A program made the position numbers and the translations under genes. The notes below the pieces were generated by a model. It saw only the letters and a list, made by a program, of their open reading frames with translations, was not told the origin of the DNA and ran no database searches. Shown here piece after piece: positions 53,160 to 61,214 of a stretch of 64,000 nt of DNA (positions within the stretch are counted from its first letter, which is position 1; every line of letters starts with the position of its first letter). The stretch lies in assembly GCF_900111035.1 (NCBI RefSeq), contig NZ_FOFU01000003.1:1-64000 (forward strand), given 5' to 3'. This DNA is from Treponema bryantii (GTDB lineage: Bacteria > Spirochaetota > Spirochaetia > Treponematales > Treponemataceae).

Positions 53160-53687
53160 TTATTTCACAAGTACCTGTTCGATTTCTGCAACATAAATTG
53201 TGTGCCAGTCATCGTCAGCGTACATTTTTGATGGAATATCTTTTCCATATTTTGTAAAGCATTCCGGTTTCATTTCCTGTGCATAGAGTTTTTTGCAAAC
53301 CAGGACAAGTCGGGATTCTGCAAAATATGGAACTGAAAAATTATTTCCATCTGATTCAAAATCTGAGTGTTCAACTGTAAGACCACTTGCAGCAATCTTA
53401 TCTTCATTACGGCCGCTGGCTGTTCCACAGTATGAAAGCTGCTTTCTATATTCTTCGCCGAGAACGCAAAGTGAGAAACTGTCACCATCATCAACAAATC
53501 CTTTTGTAAAGCGTGAACGACGGATATAAATTGTTGCAACCTTCTTTCCCCAAAGAATACCAAGTCCGCCCCATGAAGCCGTCATCATATTTGTGCGGCC
53601 TTCCTTTTCTGCTGTAATAAGCATCCAGTCTTTATCAATCAGTTTGAATGGATTTTCGTTTAATTCTTCTGCTGTAATCTTATTCAT
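53160..53687 (-). CDS. Flavin reductase-like protein
   Basis: 175 aa. Flavin-reductase/FMN-binding split barrel: DWMLITAEKEGRTNMMTASWGGLGILWGKKVATIYIRRSRFTKGF is the FMN-binding part. SFSLCVLGEEYRKQLSYCGTASGRNEDK follows. Similar proteins reduce free FMN or act as small oxidoreductases in anaerobes. Start after AAGGAGC. Convergent with the PPOX-like gene, with 12 bp between. Confidence 0.86.
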   Translation of the reverse strand: MNKITAEELNENPFKLIDKDWMLITAEKEGRTNMMTASWGGLGILWGKKVATIYIRRSRFTKGFVDDGDSFSLCVLGEEYRKQLSYCGTASGRNEDKIAASGLTVEHSDFESDGNNFSVPYFAESRLVLVCKKLYAQEMKPECFTKYGKDIPSKMYADDDWHTIYVAEIEQVLVK

Positions 53688-53720
53688 TTTAAGCTCCTTG
53701 TTCTAAAAATGGTTTTCGAT

Positions 53721-54146
53721 TTATTCCCAGTCGTCGTAATTTTTGTTTACATTCATATGCTTTTTTTCGGTACGTTTTTTGTAGGGCTTTGATCCTTCTG
53801 CTTTACCTGAAAGCGCAGATTTTACATCGCCGTTTGTAAGAACACTCATTGACTTTTCACTGGCAAGGCGGCGTTTTCTTGCATCCGCATTAAGACCTTC
53901 CGCTTTTTCTGATTGTTTGAGGAGAAGATCATTTGCAGAATTGAGGTGAACAGAATAATGCAGATTGTTTGTTTCTTCTATATTAAAAGCGGCTTCTTCA
54001 ATATCCTGAAAGCATAAACCAGCTTTTTGCTTTCCATGAAATTTCAGGTTTTCTCGTATTTTTTTAGCAACAGTTGCTTCTGTTATCAAGTTTTTTTCTG
54101 AAAGTTGAATTAGTGCTTTTGCAATTTCTTGTTGTATCTGATTCAT
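53721..54146 (-). CDS. Conserved-looking small basic protein, function unknown
   Basis: 141 aa. N-terminal helical part (about 1-75; IQQEIAKALIQLSEKNLITEATVAKKIRENL), then a Lys/Arg-rich, low-complexity tail (about 85-135, KKRTEKKHMNVNKN). No known domain recognised. The basic tail suggests nucleic-acid contact. The start is about 7 nt after a TAAAAT box and lacks a ribosome-binding site. Reverse strand, divergent from the nucleoside phosphorylase gene. Confidence 0.6.
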   Translation of the reverse strand: MNQIQQEIAKALIQLSEKNLITEATVAKKIRENLKFHGKQKAGLCFQDIEEAAFNIEETNNLHYSVHLNSANDLLLKQSEKAEGLNADARKRRLASEKSMSVLTNGDVKSALSGKAEGSKPYKKRTEKKHMNVNKNYDDWE

Positions 54147-54255
54147 GGTAACTATTTTAACGGAAGTTGAAGTTTATTAAAAGTGAATTTATCTTGCAAC
54201 ATAACCAAATGTGTGGTAGGTTTTCAGAAATTAAAATGTGTACAGGAGGTTTGCC

Positions 54256-55020
54256 ATGGTACGAGCTAGTGAATATCCGGTACTGGAATTTGATTCAGAC
54301 CAGGATGCAGTTGTTAATCCATTCAAATGGAATCTTGAGAAGTTTAAAACGGACAAACTGATTATTACTTTCTTTCCAGAGGTCATGGAGTCTCTAAAAA
54401 AGGACGGACTTATTGAAATTGAGCGTCAGTTTGGTGGTGAAAATCCGGTTGATATTTACCGTTTCACCGATGCCCCAGATATTCTCATTACACTCGGTTA
54501 TGTTGGCTGTCCTGCCTGTGCAGGAAATCTCGAAGTCTTCGCTGCCTGCGGTCTTACAAAAGTTATGTTCTGCGGCGGTGGTGGTGTACTTGATAAGTCA
54601 ATCAAAGTTGGAGAACTGCTTGTTGTAGAAGGTGCAATCCGCGATGAAGGTTTTTCATATCACTATATTGATCCGTCCCGATATATTTATACAGATAAGG
54701 CTGTTACAAAAAAAGTAACAGATTATCTTGATGAACATAAGATTTCATATCTTACTGGAATTACCTGGACTACAGATGCAATGTTCCGTGAAACAAAAGC
54801 TCTCGTAGAACAGCGTAAAGCAGAAGGTGCAAAAATCGTTGAGATGGAGCAGGCTGGTTGTATTGCCATTGCACAGTTCCGCAAGTTTGATTATGCAGCC
54901 ATCATTTATGGTGGCGATGACGTTTCGCATGATGATTGGGATACCCGTTCATGGAATAGTCGCAAAGGTATCCGTTATAATCTTGTGATGTTGTGTCGTG
55001 AATTAGTGAATAATTTTTAG
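54256..55020 (+). CDS. Nucleoside phosphorylase (uridine/purine phosphorylase family)
   Basis: 254 aa. Start ATG 54256 after CAGGAGG; GTG 54238 contains the ribosome-binding site region and is rejected. The family core is seen: ITLGYVGCPACAGNLEVFAACGLTKVMFCGGGGVL, EGAIRDEGFSYHYI (purine/uridine site), and VEMEQAGCIAIAQF with the catalytic acid-like Glu. It splits nucleosides with phosphate for salvage. The exact base is not readable. A hairpin follows at 55028. Confidence 0.88.
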   Translation: MVRASEYPVLEFDSDQDAVVNPFKWNLEKFKTDKLIITFFPEVMESLKKDGLIEIERQFGGENPVDIYRFTDAPDILITLGYVGCPACAGNLEVFAACGLTKVMFCGGGGVLDKSIKVGELLVVEGAIRDEGFSYHYIDPSRYIYTDKAVTKKVTDYLDEHKISYLTGITWTTDAMFRETKALVEQRKAEGAKIVEMEQAGCIAIAQFRKFDYAAIIYGGDDVSHDDWDTRSWNSRKGIRYNLVMLCRELVNNF

Positions 55021-55027
55021 GGCGTTT

Positions 55028-55055
55028 CCTCACACGAACTTCGTTTCGTGTGAGG
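55028..55055. repeat. Strong hairpin after the nucleoside phosphorylase gene
   Basis: CCTCACACGAA and TTCGTGTGAGG form a perfect 11-bp stem. There is no T-run downstream, so it is more likely a repeat or transcript-end stabiliser than a terminator. The following 60 bp look repeat-derived. Confidence 0.6.
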
Positions 55056-55118
55056 CTGCTATATCCGCCTTTCGTGAACGATCACAGTCCTCGCGCTAAC
55101 GCAATTTTAATTTGAGTT

Positions 55119-55478
55119 CTAACATTTCTGTCTGCCTCCCATACCCCAGTTTTCAAGAGGAGTTTCATTCATAATAATAAAAATATCAGTTGGTTCTATA
55201 TTAAGATTTTTATTCAGATTTGCTGTAATCATTTCAATAGCATTCTTTTTCTGTTCTTTTGTACGACCCGGGAAAATTGTCAGTTCGATAATCATAAAAT
55301 TATCAGTTTTACCTGAAGCTGTTTCAAAATCTTCAGGTTCAATTTCGATGATTCTCTGGAATCTGTCCCAGTCTTCAATTCCAAGTGAACTGATGAGACC
55401 TGTGTGAATGCTTTCGAGGACAGTCTTCTTAAACTCTGCGCTCTTTCCTTTTCTTAATTCAACTTTTACTAATGGCAT
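55119..55478 (-). CDS. Tautomerase-family protein (4-oxalocrotonate tautomerase-like)
   Basis: 119 aa. The proline after the initiator Met (MPLVKVELRKG) is the catalytic base once Met is removed. Further family-like segments: ELTIFPGRTKEQKKNAIEMITANLN and IIMNETPLENWGMGG. This longer tautomerase group includes MIF/CaaD-like enzymes on small aromatic or halogenated acids. AGGAGG precedes the start. Reaction not assignable. Confidence 0.87.
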   Translation of the reverse strand: MPLVKVELRKGKSAEFKKTVLESIHTGLISSLGIEDWDRFQRIIEIEPEDFETASGKTDNFMIIELTIFPGRTKEQKKNAIEMITANLNKNLNIEPTDIFIIMNETPLENWGMGGRQKC

Positions 55479-55553
55479 TTTTAATCCTCCTATGTTTTTA
55501 TTCTACACAATAAAATTTACAATAACAACATAGCAGGTTCCAATTTGTTAGTT

Positions 55554-55582
55554 TCCACAAAGCAATGAATCTGTGTTATAAT
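55554..55582 (+). promoter_or_regulatory. Promoter giving a probable leaderless mRNA (GH18 gene)
   Basis: TCCACA (55554-55559), exactly 17 nt, TATAAT (55577-55582), then 7 nt to the ATG at 55590. No ribosome-binding site. The -35 is weak. Confidence 0.5.
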
Positions 55583-55589
55583 TTATATA

Positions 55590-56708
55590 ATGAAAAAGAT
55601 AATTGGTATTTTAATTCTTATTTTATGTCTGTTTAATGCAGAGGCAAAGTCGATGAAAAAAGTAAAACTGGCGTACATTCGAAGTACATGGGAATTGGAT
55701 AATGGACAATATTGGAAAGCAGAAGATATAAAAGGCAACTTGCTTACGGATCTGAATATTTCTTTTGCACATATAGATAGAAAAGGACAGGTTCAGTTAG
55801 AGAATAAAGAATATATAAAAAAGCAGATTGCAAAACTCCATGAGATATATCCTGATTTACGAATTAACATTTCAATAGGCGGATGGGGTGCAGAAGGTTT
55901 TTCTGATGCGGCAAGTAATGAGAAGAAACGCAGCGTTTTTGTTCAAAGTACATTAAAACTCATTAAAGAAATGGATTTAAATGGTGTAGATATAGACTGG
56001 GAGTTTCCTGTTGGTCCAGACTGGGGACAGCCAATAAAATCCAGTCCAAAGGACAAAGAGAATTATGTTTACCTTCTTGAAGATCTGAAAAAAGCTTTAG
56101 ATGGTGAAGAAAAATTAACCGGCAAACAATTTATTCTAACTACAGCAATTCCATCTAATATGTGGTTTATAGAAAAAAATAATGTAAAAGCAGTAAGCAG
56201 GATTTGTGATTATATAAATCTTATGTGTTATGACTATTATGGAGATTGGACTGATACAACAGGCTTTAATGCAAGTCTGTATACCAATCCTTATGATCCA
56301 GTAGGCTGGAGTTCAGATACCTGTTTTAAGCTTTACATTAAAAAAGGAATTCCTGCAGAAAAAATAGTCCTTGGTGTTCCAACCTATGGTTTTGCCTGGA
56401 GTGGTATTGTTGATAACGGAACACACGGTTTATTCCAGAAAAAGGGTGTATTTCTTGGTAATTTTGATTACACAGAATTGGAAACAAAATTTAGCGTCGG
56501 CTTTGAAGATTATTTTGATGAAATATCAAAACAGTCTTACAGATATAATTCAAAAGAAAAGATTTTTGTAAATTATCCATCTGAAAAGTTTATGAAAGCC
56601 GCTGCAGCCTATGTTAAAGAAAATCAGCTTGCAGGAATTATGTATTGGGAATATGGACATGATATGAAGTCAGAACTTCTGCAAGCTATAAGTAAAGCAA
56701 TGGAATAA
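55590..56708 (+). CDS. GH18 chitinase/endo-N-acetylglucosaminidase
   Basis: 372 aa. Signal peptide (IIGILILILCLFNAEA, about 19 residues), so periplasmic or surface. The GH18 catalytic motif DGVDIDWEFP carries Glu138. Supporting segments: RINISIGGWG, YINLMCYDYYGDW, GVPTYGFAW, GIMYWEYGHD. It degrades chitin or N-glycan/peptidoglycan-type amino sugars. The mRNA may lack a leader. It is followed after 16 nt by the ArAE-family gene. Confidence 0.93.
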   Translation: MKKIIGILILILCLFNAEAKSMKKVKLAYIRSTWELDNGQYWKAEDIKGNLLTDLNISFAHIDRKGQVQLENKEYIKKQIAKLHEIYPDLRINISIGGWGAEGFSDAASNEKKRSVFVQSTLKLIKEMDLNGVDIDWEFPVGPDWGQPIKSSPKDKENYVYLLEDLKKALDGEEKLTGKQFILTTAIPSNMWFIEKNNVKAVSRICDYINLMCYDYYGDWTDTTGFNASLYTNPYDPVGWSSDTCFKLYIKKGIPAEKIVLGVPTYGFAWSGIVDNGTHGLFQKKGVFLGNFDYTELETKFSVGFEDYFDEISKQSYRYNSKEKIFVNYPSEKFMKAAAAYVKENQLAGIMYWEYGHDMKSELLQAISKAME

Positions 56709-56724
56709 TAAACTGGTAGATAGA

Positions 56725-57684
56725 ATGAAGCAGATTTTCTTGAACACTTTGAAAATTACATTTGCAGCAGTTATGGCAATTCTTATAGCCCGTTTATTAA
56801 AACTGGAGTTTGCTGTATCGGCAGGAATTGTTGCAATCCTCTCTGTTCAACCTACAAAAAAGGAAACCTTAAAAACTGCTTTTTCTCGTTTTCTGGCTTT
56901 TGCCGTTGCACTTGTTATCTCCGGCTTGCTGTTTAATTTCTGTGGTTTTACTGTTCCGGTTTTCTTTATTTACCTTGCTGTTTTTATTTTAATCTGTCAG
57001 TGGCGCGGCTGGATTTCTTCCATGGCAATGGATTCAGTTTTGATTTCACATTTCTTAAGTCTGGGAAAAACTGGTCCGTCAGAAATCCTAAATGAAGTAC
57101 TTCTGTTTGTTGTCGGAGTTGGTTTTGGCATACTTGTAAATATCTTTTTACATAAAAAAACAGATTATATCGAAGAACTGAAAAATCAGACTGATGAAAA
57201 AATAAAGCTTGTATTACACCGTATGTCACTTCGCATTCTCAATCCTTCTTTTGCAGATTATGACGGAACCTGTTTTGATTCCTTAAATCAAAATCTTTTT
57301 ATTGCCAAAAAACAGGCAGAAGAAAACTTCAATAATCAGTTTACAAGTCGTGATACTTTTGATACCCGTTATCTTTTAATGCGCGAAAATCAGACAAAAG
57401 TTCTGTATGAAATGTTCAAATGTGTGCGTCATATAAAAACTGTTCCTGGAACAGCTCAGATGGTTGCTGATTTTCTGGAAAAGGTTTCTGTTGAATATCA
57501 CAAGGATAATGATGTTCAATCTTTGCTCACAGAGCTTGAAGAAATCCGAAACAAAATGAAAACTGTGCCACTTCCAGTACATAGGGCAGAGTTTGAAGAC
57601 CGTGCAAATCTGTTTACTCTGCTGGAACGTTTACAGGAATTTCTTGAAATAAAAAGAGATTTTTATCTGAATAATATAAATTAG
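56725..57684 (+). CDS. ArAE/FUSC-type aromatic acid exporter family protein
   Basis: 319 aa. The N-terminal membrane part (about 1-150, five to six helices) shows ILIARLLKLEFAVSAGIVAILSVQPTKKETLK, the conserved start of the ArAE/FUSC family, and WRGWISSMAMDSVLISHFLS. A C-terminal cytosolic helical domain (about 150-319) follows. These proteins export aromatic carboxylic acids or related compounds. Sits 16 nt after GH18, so probably co-transcribed. Its stop codon is part of an 18-bp palindrome next to trxB. Confidence 0.87.
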   Translation: MKQIFLNTLKITFAAVMAILIARLLKLEFAVSAGIVAILSVQPTKKETLKTAFSRFLAFAVALVISGLLFNFCGFTVPVFFIYLAVFILICQWRGWISSMAMDSVLISHFLSLGKTGPSEILNEVLLFVVGVGFGILVNIFLHKKTDYIEELKNQTDEKIKLVLHRMSLRILNPSFADYDGTCFDSLNQNLFIAKKQAEENFNNQFTSRDTFDTRYLLMRENQTKVLYEMFKCVRHIKTVPGTAQMVADFLEKVSVEYHKDNDVQSLLTELEEIRNKMKTVPLPVHRAEFEDRANLFTLLERLQEFLEIKRDFYLNNIN

Positions 57685-57699
57685 ATTGTGCACAATCTA
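57682..57699. promoter_or_regulatory. Perfect 18-bp palindrome beside the trxB promoter
   Basis: TAGATTGTGCACAATCTA is perfectly symmetric and directly abuts the -35 box of trxB. It includes the stop codon of the upstream gene. A good candidate operator for a dimeric redox or ligand-sensing regulator. Confidence 0.65.
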
Positions 57700-57728
57700 T
57701 TGACACTCCTGTATAGAGATTATATACT
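57700..57728 (+). promoter_or_regulatory. Promoter of trxB
   Basis: Consensus TTGACA (57700-57705), 17 nt, TATACT (57723-57728). The leader to the GAGG ribosome-binding site and the ATG at 57791 is about 55 nt. Confidence 0.8.
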
Positions 57729-57790
57729 CCAAACTGCTGGCCGCAATATGCTAGAGTAATAGCATAAATTTTGTTACAATTGAGGTATCT

Positions 57791-58717
57791 ATGGAAAATA
57801 TAGACTGCGAAAAATTCGATTATGTAATTATTGGTGCTGGTTGTGCGGGGCTTGCTTCTGCACAGTATGCTGCTAGAGGCGGACTTTCTGTTCTTGTGCT
57901 TGATGTTGCGGGCGCTGGTGGACAGGTTCTCCAGATATCTGAACTGGAAAATTATCCGGGAGTATTCCCAGCTGTTGATGGCGCTACTTATATGATGACT
58001 ATGCAGAAACAGGCAGAAGCTTTTGGTGCAAAGGTTGTTCAGGCACAGGTTATTTCTATAGATAAAACTGGCGGCAATTTTATGATTAAAACTAAGAAGG
58101 CTGCTTATGAAGCAACCTGTCTTTGTATTGCTACCGGTGCTATTCACAGAAATCTTGAAGTTCCAGGCGAGAAAGAACTTTCTGGTCGTGGTGTATCTTA
58201 CTGTGCTACATGTGATGGTCCATTCTTCAGAAATAAAAAGATTGTTGTTGTAGGAGGAGGAGATTCTGCCTGCAGTGAAGCAATCTATCTTTCAACTCTT
58301 TCAAGCGATGTTTCAATTATTCATCGCCGCGATAAGTTCCGTGCTCAGCAGGCTGTTATCGACAAAATGCTTAATGCCGGAGTAAAGCCTGTTTACGATT
58401 CAGTTGTAAAAGAAATTAAGGGCGAAGGACGTGTTCAGTCTGTTATTGTAGAAAATGTAAAAACAGGAGAACAGACAGAGCTTACAACAGATGCAGTATT
58501 TATCTTTACCGGAATGCTTCCTCAGACAGAGCTTGTAGACATGCTTCCAAAGGATCCTGCCGGATATATTATTACTGATGAAAATATGGAAACTTCTGTA
58601 CCTGGTCTTTTTGCTGCCGGAGATGTACGCAGCAAGCCGTTCCGTCAGGTAGTTACAGCAGTTTCAGATGGAGCAATCGCTGCTCATGTAGCCAGCGAAA
58701 GAATCAGAAATGCTTAA
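57791..58717 (+). CDS. trxB: Thioredoxin-disulfide reductase
   Basis: 308 aa, normal size. NADPH:thioredoxin reductase with FAD. FAD motif GAGCAGLASAQYAARGG near the N-terminus; redox-active CATCDGP (Cys138, Cys141); NADPH motif VVVGGGDSACSEAIYLS; FAD motif VPGLFAAGDVRSKPFRQV at the end. It maintains thiols in the cytoplasm. A strong promoter with an adjacent palindrome controls it. It overlaps the GH3 gene start by 8 nt. Confidence 0.97.
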   Translation: MENIDCEKFDYVIIGAGCAGLASAQYAARGGLSVLVLDVAGAGGQVLQISELENYPGVFPAVDGATYMMTMQKQAEAFGAKVVQAQVISIDKTGGNFMIKTKKAAYEATCLCIATGAIHRNLEVPGEKELSGRGVSYCATCDGPFFRNKKIVVVGGGDSACSEAIYLSTLSSDVSIIHRRDKFRAQQAVIDKMLNAGVKPVYDSVVKEIKGEGRVQSVIVENVKTGEQTELTTDAVFIFTGMLPQTELVDMLPKDPAGYIITDENMETSVPGLFAAGDVRSKPFRQVVTAVSDGAIAAHVASERIRNA

Positions 58718-60389
58718 ACGACGTCTACTTCTTGCTGTACTTCTTGCCGCTGCCGGCTGTAATTTTCTCTGGTCTCAGAATGAAAGGAATTCTGTAAATT
58801 TCTGGACTCAAATGCCAAATGATCAGTTAGCGCGTCAGATTACTGATGAAATGACTGATGCAGAACTCCTTTCTCAAACCTTTATGTTTGGCTGGGCAGG
58901 TGCAGAACCTCCTGAGCTTTTATATCAGTGGGTAGAACGAGGCCTTGGCAGTGTTAAAGTTTTTGGCTGGAACACAGATGATATTTATCTTGTTGCAAAA
59001 TCAGTTTCCAGTTTACAGCATGAAGCAGCAGAAGGACGTTTTCAGATTCCATTATTTGTAGCAACTGATCAAGAAGGTGGGTGGATTCGCCATGTAAAGG
59101 GCGATACTTCTATCACTCCGGGTAATATGGCAATTGGTGCTGGTGGTTATCCCGTTGATTCCTGGAAATCTGCCTATTATATAAGCCGTGAGATTAAAAC
59201 TCTCGGCATCAATATGAACTTTGCGCCAACTGTAGATCTTTTTACAGATCATGATTCTTCTATTATAGGTACACGTTCTTTTGGTGATGATCCTGATAAA
59301 ACCGGAATTCTTGGAGCCGCTTTTGTTTCAGGTTCAGAAGCAGCCGGAGTTCTTTCAACAGCAAAACATTTCCCTGGACATGGCGATACAAGCCTGGACT
59401 CTCACGGAAAACTTCCTGTAATCAATATTGATTTTAATACTTTTAAAAGCCGCGAACTTACACCATATCTTTATCTCATAAAAGAAAAAGTGCCTGCAGT
59501 TATGTCTGGTCACTTGAGCTTCCCGCTTATTGAAACTTCAGGTGCACCAGCTTCGCTTTCTCATTATTTCCTTACAGATCTTTTGAGAAATCAGCTTGGT
59601 TATGAAGGTCTTATTATCACTGATGATATGATGATGGTTGGTGCAACCGTTTATGCGGGAACTATGTCTAATGCCTTTAAGATGGCACTGGAAGCAGGTA
59701 ACGATATCATTCTTTCATCAACAACTGCAAAACTTAATGAAGCGCTCTGGTATAAGAATCTTGAGCTGATGACTCTGGATAAGAATTTCCGCGAGCGTGT
59801 AAAAGATGCTGCCTGTCGTGTAATAAAGGCAAAACTTGATTATTTTAAGTCTGGTAATGCGGCACCTCTTTATCCAGATCCAAATACAATTGATTCTCAT
59901 ATTCCTGACCGTGAAGGAGAAAAATTCTTCCTTGAACAGGCATGTCGTTCTGTTACTGTAGAAAAGCAAGGAAGTCTTCCTCTTACTGCAGATAAAGCTG
60001 GCCGCGTTCTTTTGATGGGGTCTCTTACAAGTTTCTTCAAAGCCGGAAAACAGCGCTGGCCAGATGCAGGCGAGTTCCATTACACATACGAAACTGGTCC
60101 TAACGAAACTCAGTGGGTTCTTGATAACCTTCCGTCTGTTGCACCTGGATATGACACTGTAATCATCAGTGTTTCAAGCGAAAATCATGTGAAGATTGCT
60201 GAATATTTTAAGGGGTCGGGTAAGAAAGTTGTAATTCTCTGTAATATGACTCCGACACTTACAGAAAAACTTCAGTGGGCAGATTCAATTCTCCTTGGCT
60301 ACAGCTGGCGTTGCGATTATTCATTAAAGGCAATGCTTGGTGCAGTTAATGGCGAGTATGTGCCAACGGGAACAAAACCGTATAATTAG
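58710..60389 (+). CDS. GH3 beta-N-acetylglucosaminidase-type lipoprotein (NagZ-like)
   Basis: 559 aa. The leader MLKRRLLLAVLLAAAGC has the lipobox LAAAGC (Cys17). GH3 barrel (about 35-360) with TDQEGGWIRHVKGDTS, KHFPGHGDTSLDSHGKLP (the NagZ His-Asp dyad motif) and the catalytic region ITDDMMMVGA. A C-terminal domain of about 200 residues follows, longer than a minimal NagZ. Acts on GlcNAc-containing substrates outside the inner membrane, for example peptidoglycan or chitin fragments made by the GH18 upstream. Overlaps trxB by 8 nt. Confidence 0.92.
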   Translation: MLKRRLLLAVLLAAAGCNFLWSQNERNSVNFWTQMPNDQLARQITDEMTDAELLSQTFMFGWAGAEPPELLYQWVERGLGSVKVFGWNTDDIYLVAKSVSSLQHEAAEGRFQIPLFVATDQEGGWIRHVKGDTSITPGNMAIGAGGYPVDSWKSAYYISREIKTLGINMNFAPTVDLFTDHDSSIIGTRSFGDDPDKTGILGAAFVSGSEAAGVLSTAKHFPGHGDTSLDSHGKLPVINIDFNTFKSRELTPYLYLIKEKVPAVMSGHLSFPLIETSGAPASLSHYFLTDLLRNQLGYEGLIITDDMMMVGATVYAGTMSNAFKMALEAGNDIILSSTTAKLNEALWYKNLELMTLDKNFRERVKDAACRVIKAKLDYFKSGNAAPLYPDPNTIDSHIPDREGEKFFLEQACRSVTVEKQGSLPLTADKAGRVLLMGSLTSFFKAGKQRWPDAGEFHYTYETGPNETQWVLDNLPSVAPGYDTVIISVSSENHVKIAEYFKGSGKKVVILCNMTPTLTEKLQWADSILLGYSWRCDYSLKAMLGAVNGEYVPTGTKPYN

Positions 60390-61069
60390 TCAAAGGTCGG
60401 AATTTCTCTCAGCTTATTATACTTTGCATCATAGCTGTGACTGTTCGGCCTTATTCCAAGAATACGTTCATTTTCTGCCTGCAGCTGAAACTTAATCATT
60501 TGCTTAAATGCATTCATCATAGGTTCCGGATCAACATCTGCCGGACAAAGTCCGTTCTCCTGCATTTCTTTAATCAGATAATAACAGCTTTCTATAGTAG
60601 AAATATATTCTGGGCGCGGTTCATGCTTGAATGTAAAGATAGAACGGTAATCTCCATAAAACGAAAGTCGTGGAAGTTTCAGTAAAAAAGGATTATGTTC
60701 GATCAGCTTACGCGCACAAAACCAGGTAGAATCAAGAATCAGAACAAGAAGCTTTTTTCCTTTTAATACATCTCCAAAGCCTTCTTTTTTTGCAGTCCAG
60801 GCTTCTTCTCCCGGATACATCATAACTGGAAAATACTGAGGATCTGAAAGCAGCTCCTGAAGTCTTTTATTATGTTCAAATTCAAAACCTACAAGAATTT
60901 CAGAATCCTTTAGAGAAATCTTTGCAATGTGGCCTGTACCAGTGCGCTGTCTTTTTGCTTCTTTTTGATGCATCAATAAAACAAATTTAATGCCGGGATC
61001 AATTTCTTTTGTGTAAGAGCAGAGACATGCTGATTTTGGTTTAAAACAATTATAACAGAGTTCACTCAT
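60386..61069 (-). CDS. DTW-domain protein (tRNA-uridine aminocarboxypropyltransferase family)
   Basis: 227 aa from ATG 61069; an in-frame TTG at 61081 is rejected. N-terminal zinc-like CYNCFKPKSACLC. Central motif DSTWFCARKL is the DTW family signature (D-x-T-W form). HQKEAKRQRTGTGHIAKI and LPRLSFYGDYRS are also conserved. Known members add acp groups to uridine in tRNA. Convergent with GH3, 4-nt overlap. Confidence 0.88.
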   Translation of the reverse strand: MSELCYNCFKPKSACLCSYTKEIDPGIKFVLLMHQKEAKRQRTGTGHIAKISLKDSEILVGFEFEHNKRLQELLSDPQYFPVMMYPGEEAWTAKKEGFGDVLKGKKLLVLILDSTWFCARKLIEHNPFLLKLPRLSFYGDYRSIFTFKHEPRPEYISTIESCYYLIKEMQENGLCPADVDPEPMMNAFKQMIKFQLQAENERILGIRPNSHSYDAKYNKLREIPTFD

Positions 61070-61157
61070 AAAATTGTACAAATATTATCAAATTTCAAGA
61101 TATTATTAAAGGATAGGAACTGCTACACGTTTTCTGTTCTTTAATAAACTACAGTCA

Positions 61158-61185
61158 TTGACAAAAATATCATAACTGTCATAAT
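61158..61185 (+). promoter_or_regulatory. Promoter of the second acyl-CoA synthetase
   Basis: TTGACA (61158-61163), 16 nt, CATAAT (61180-61185). The stretch TTGACAAAAATATCAT is close to the fabF palindrome at 35000-35015. Confidence 0.7.
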
Positions 61186-61214
61186 AGGGGATAGTTTTTT
61201 TTAGAGGTGGCACA

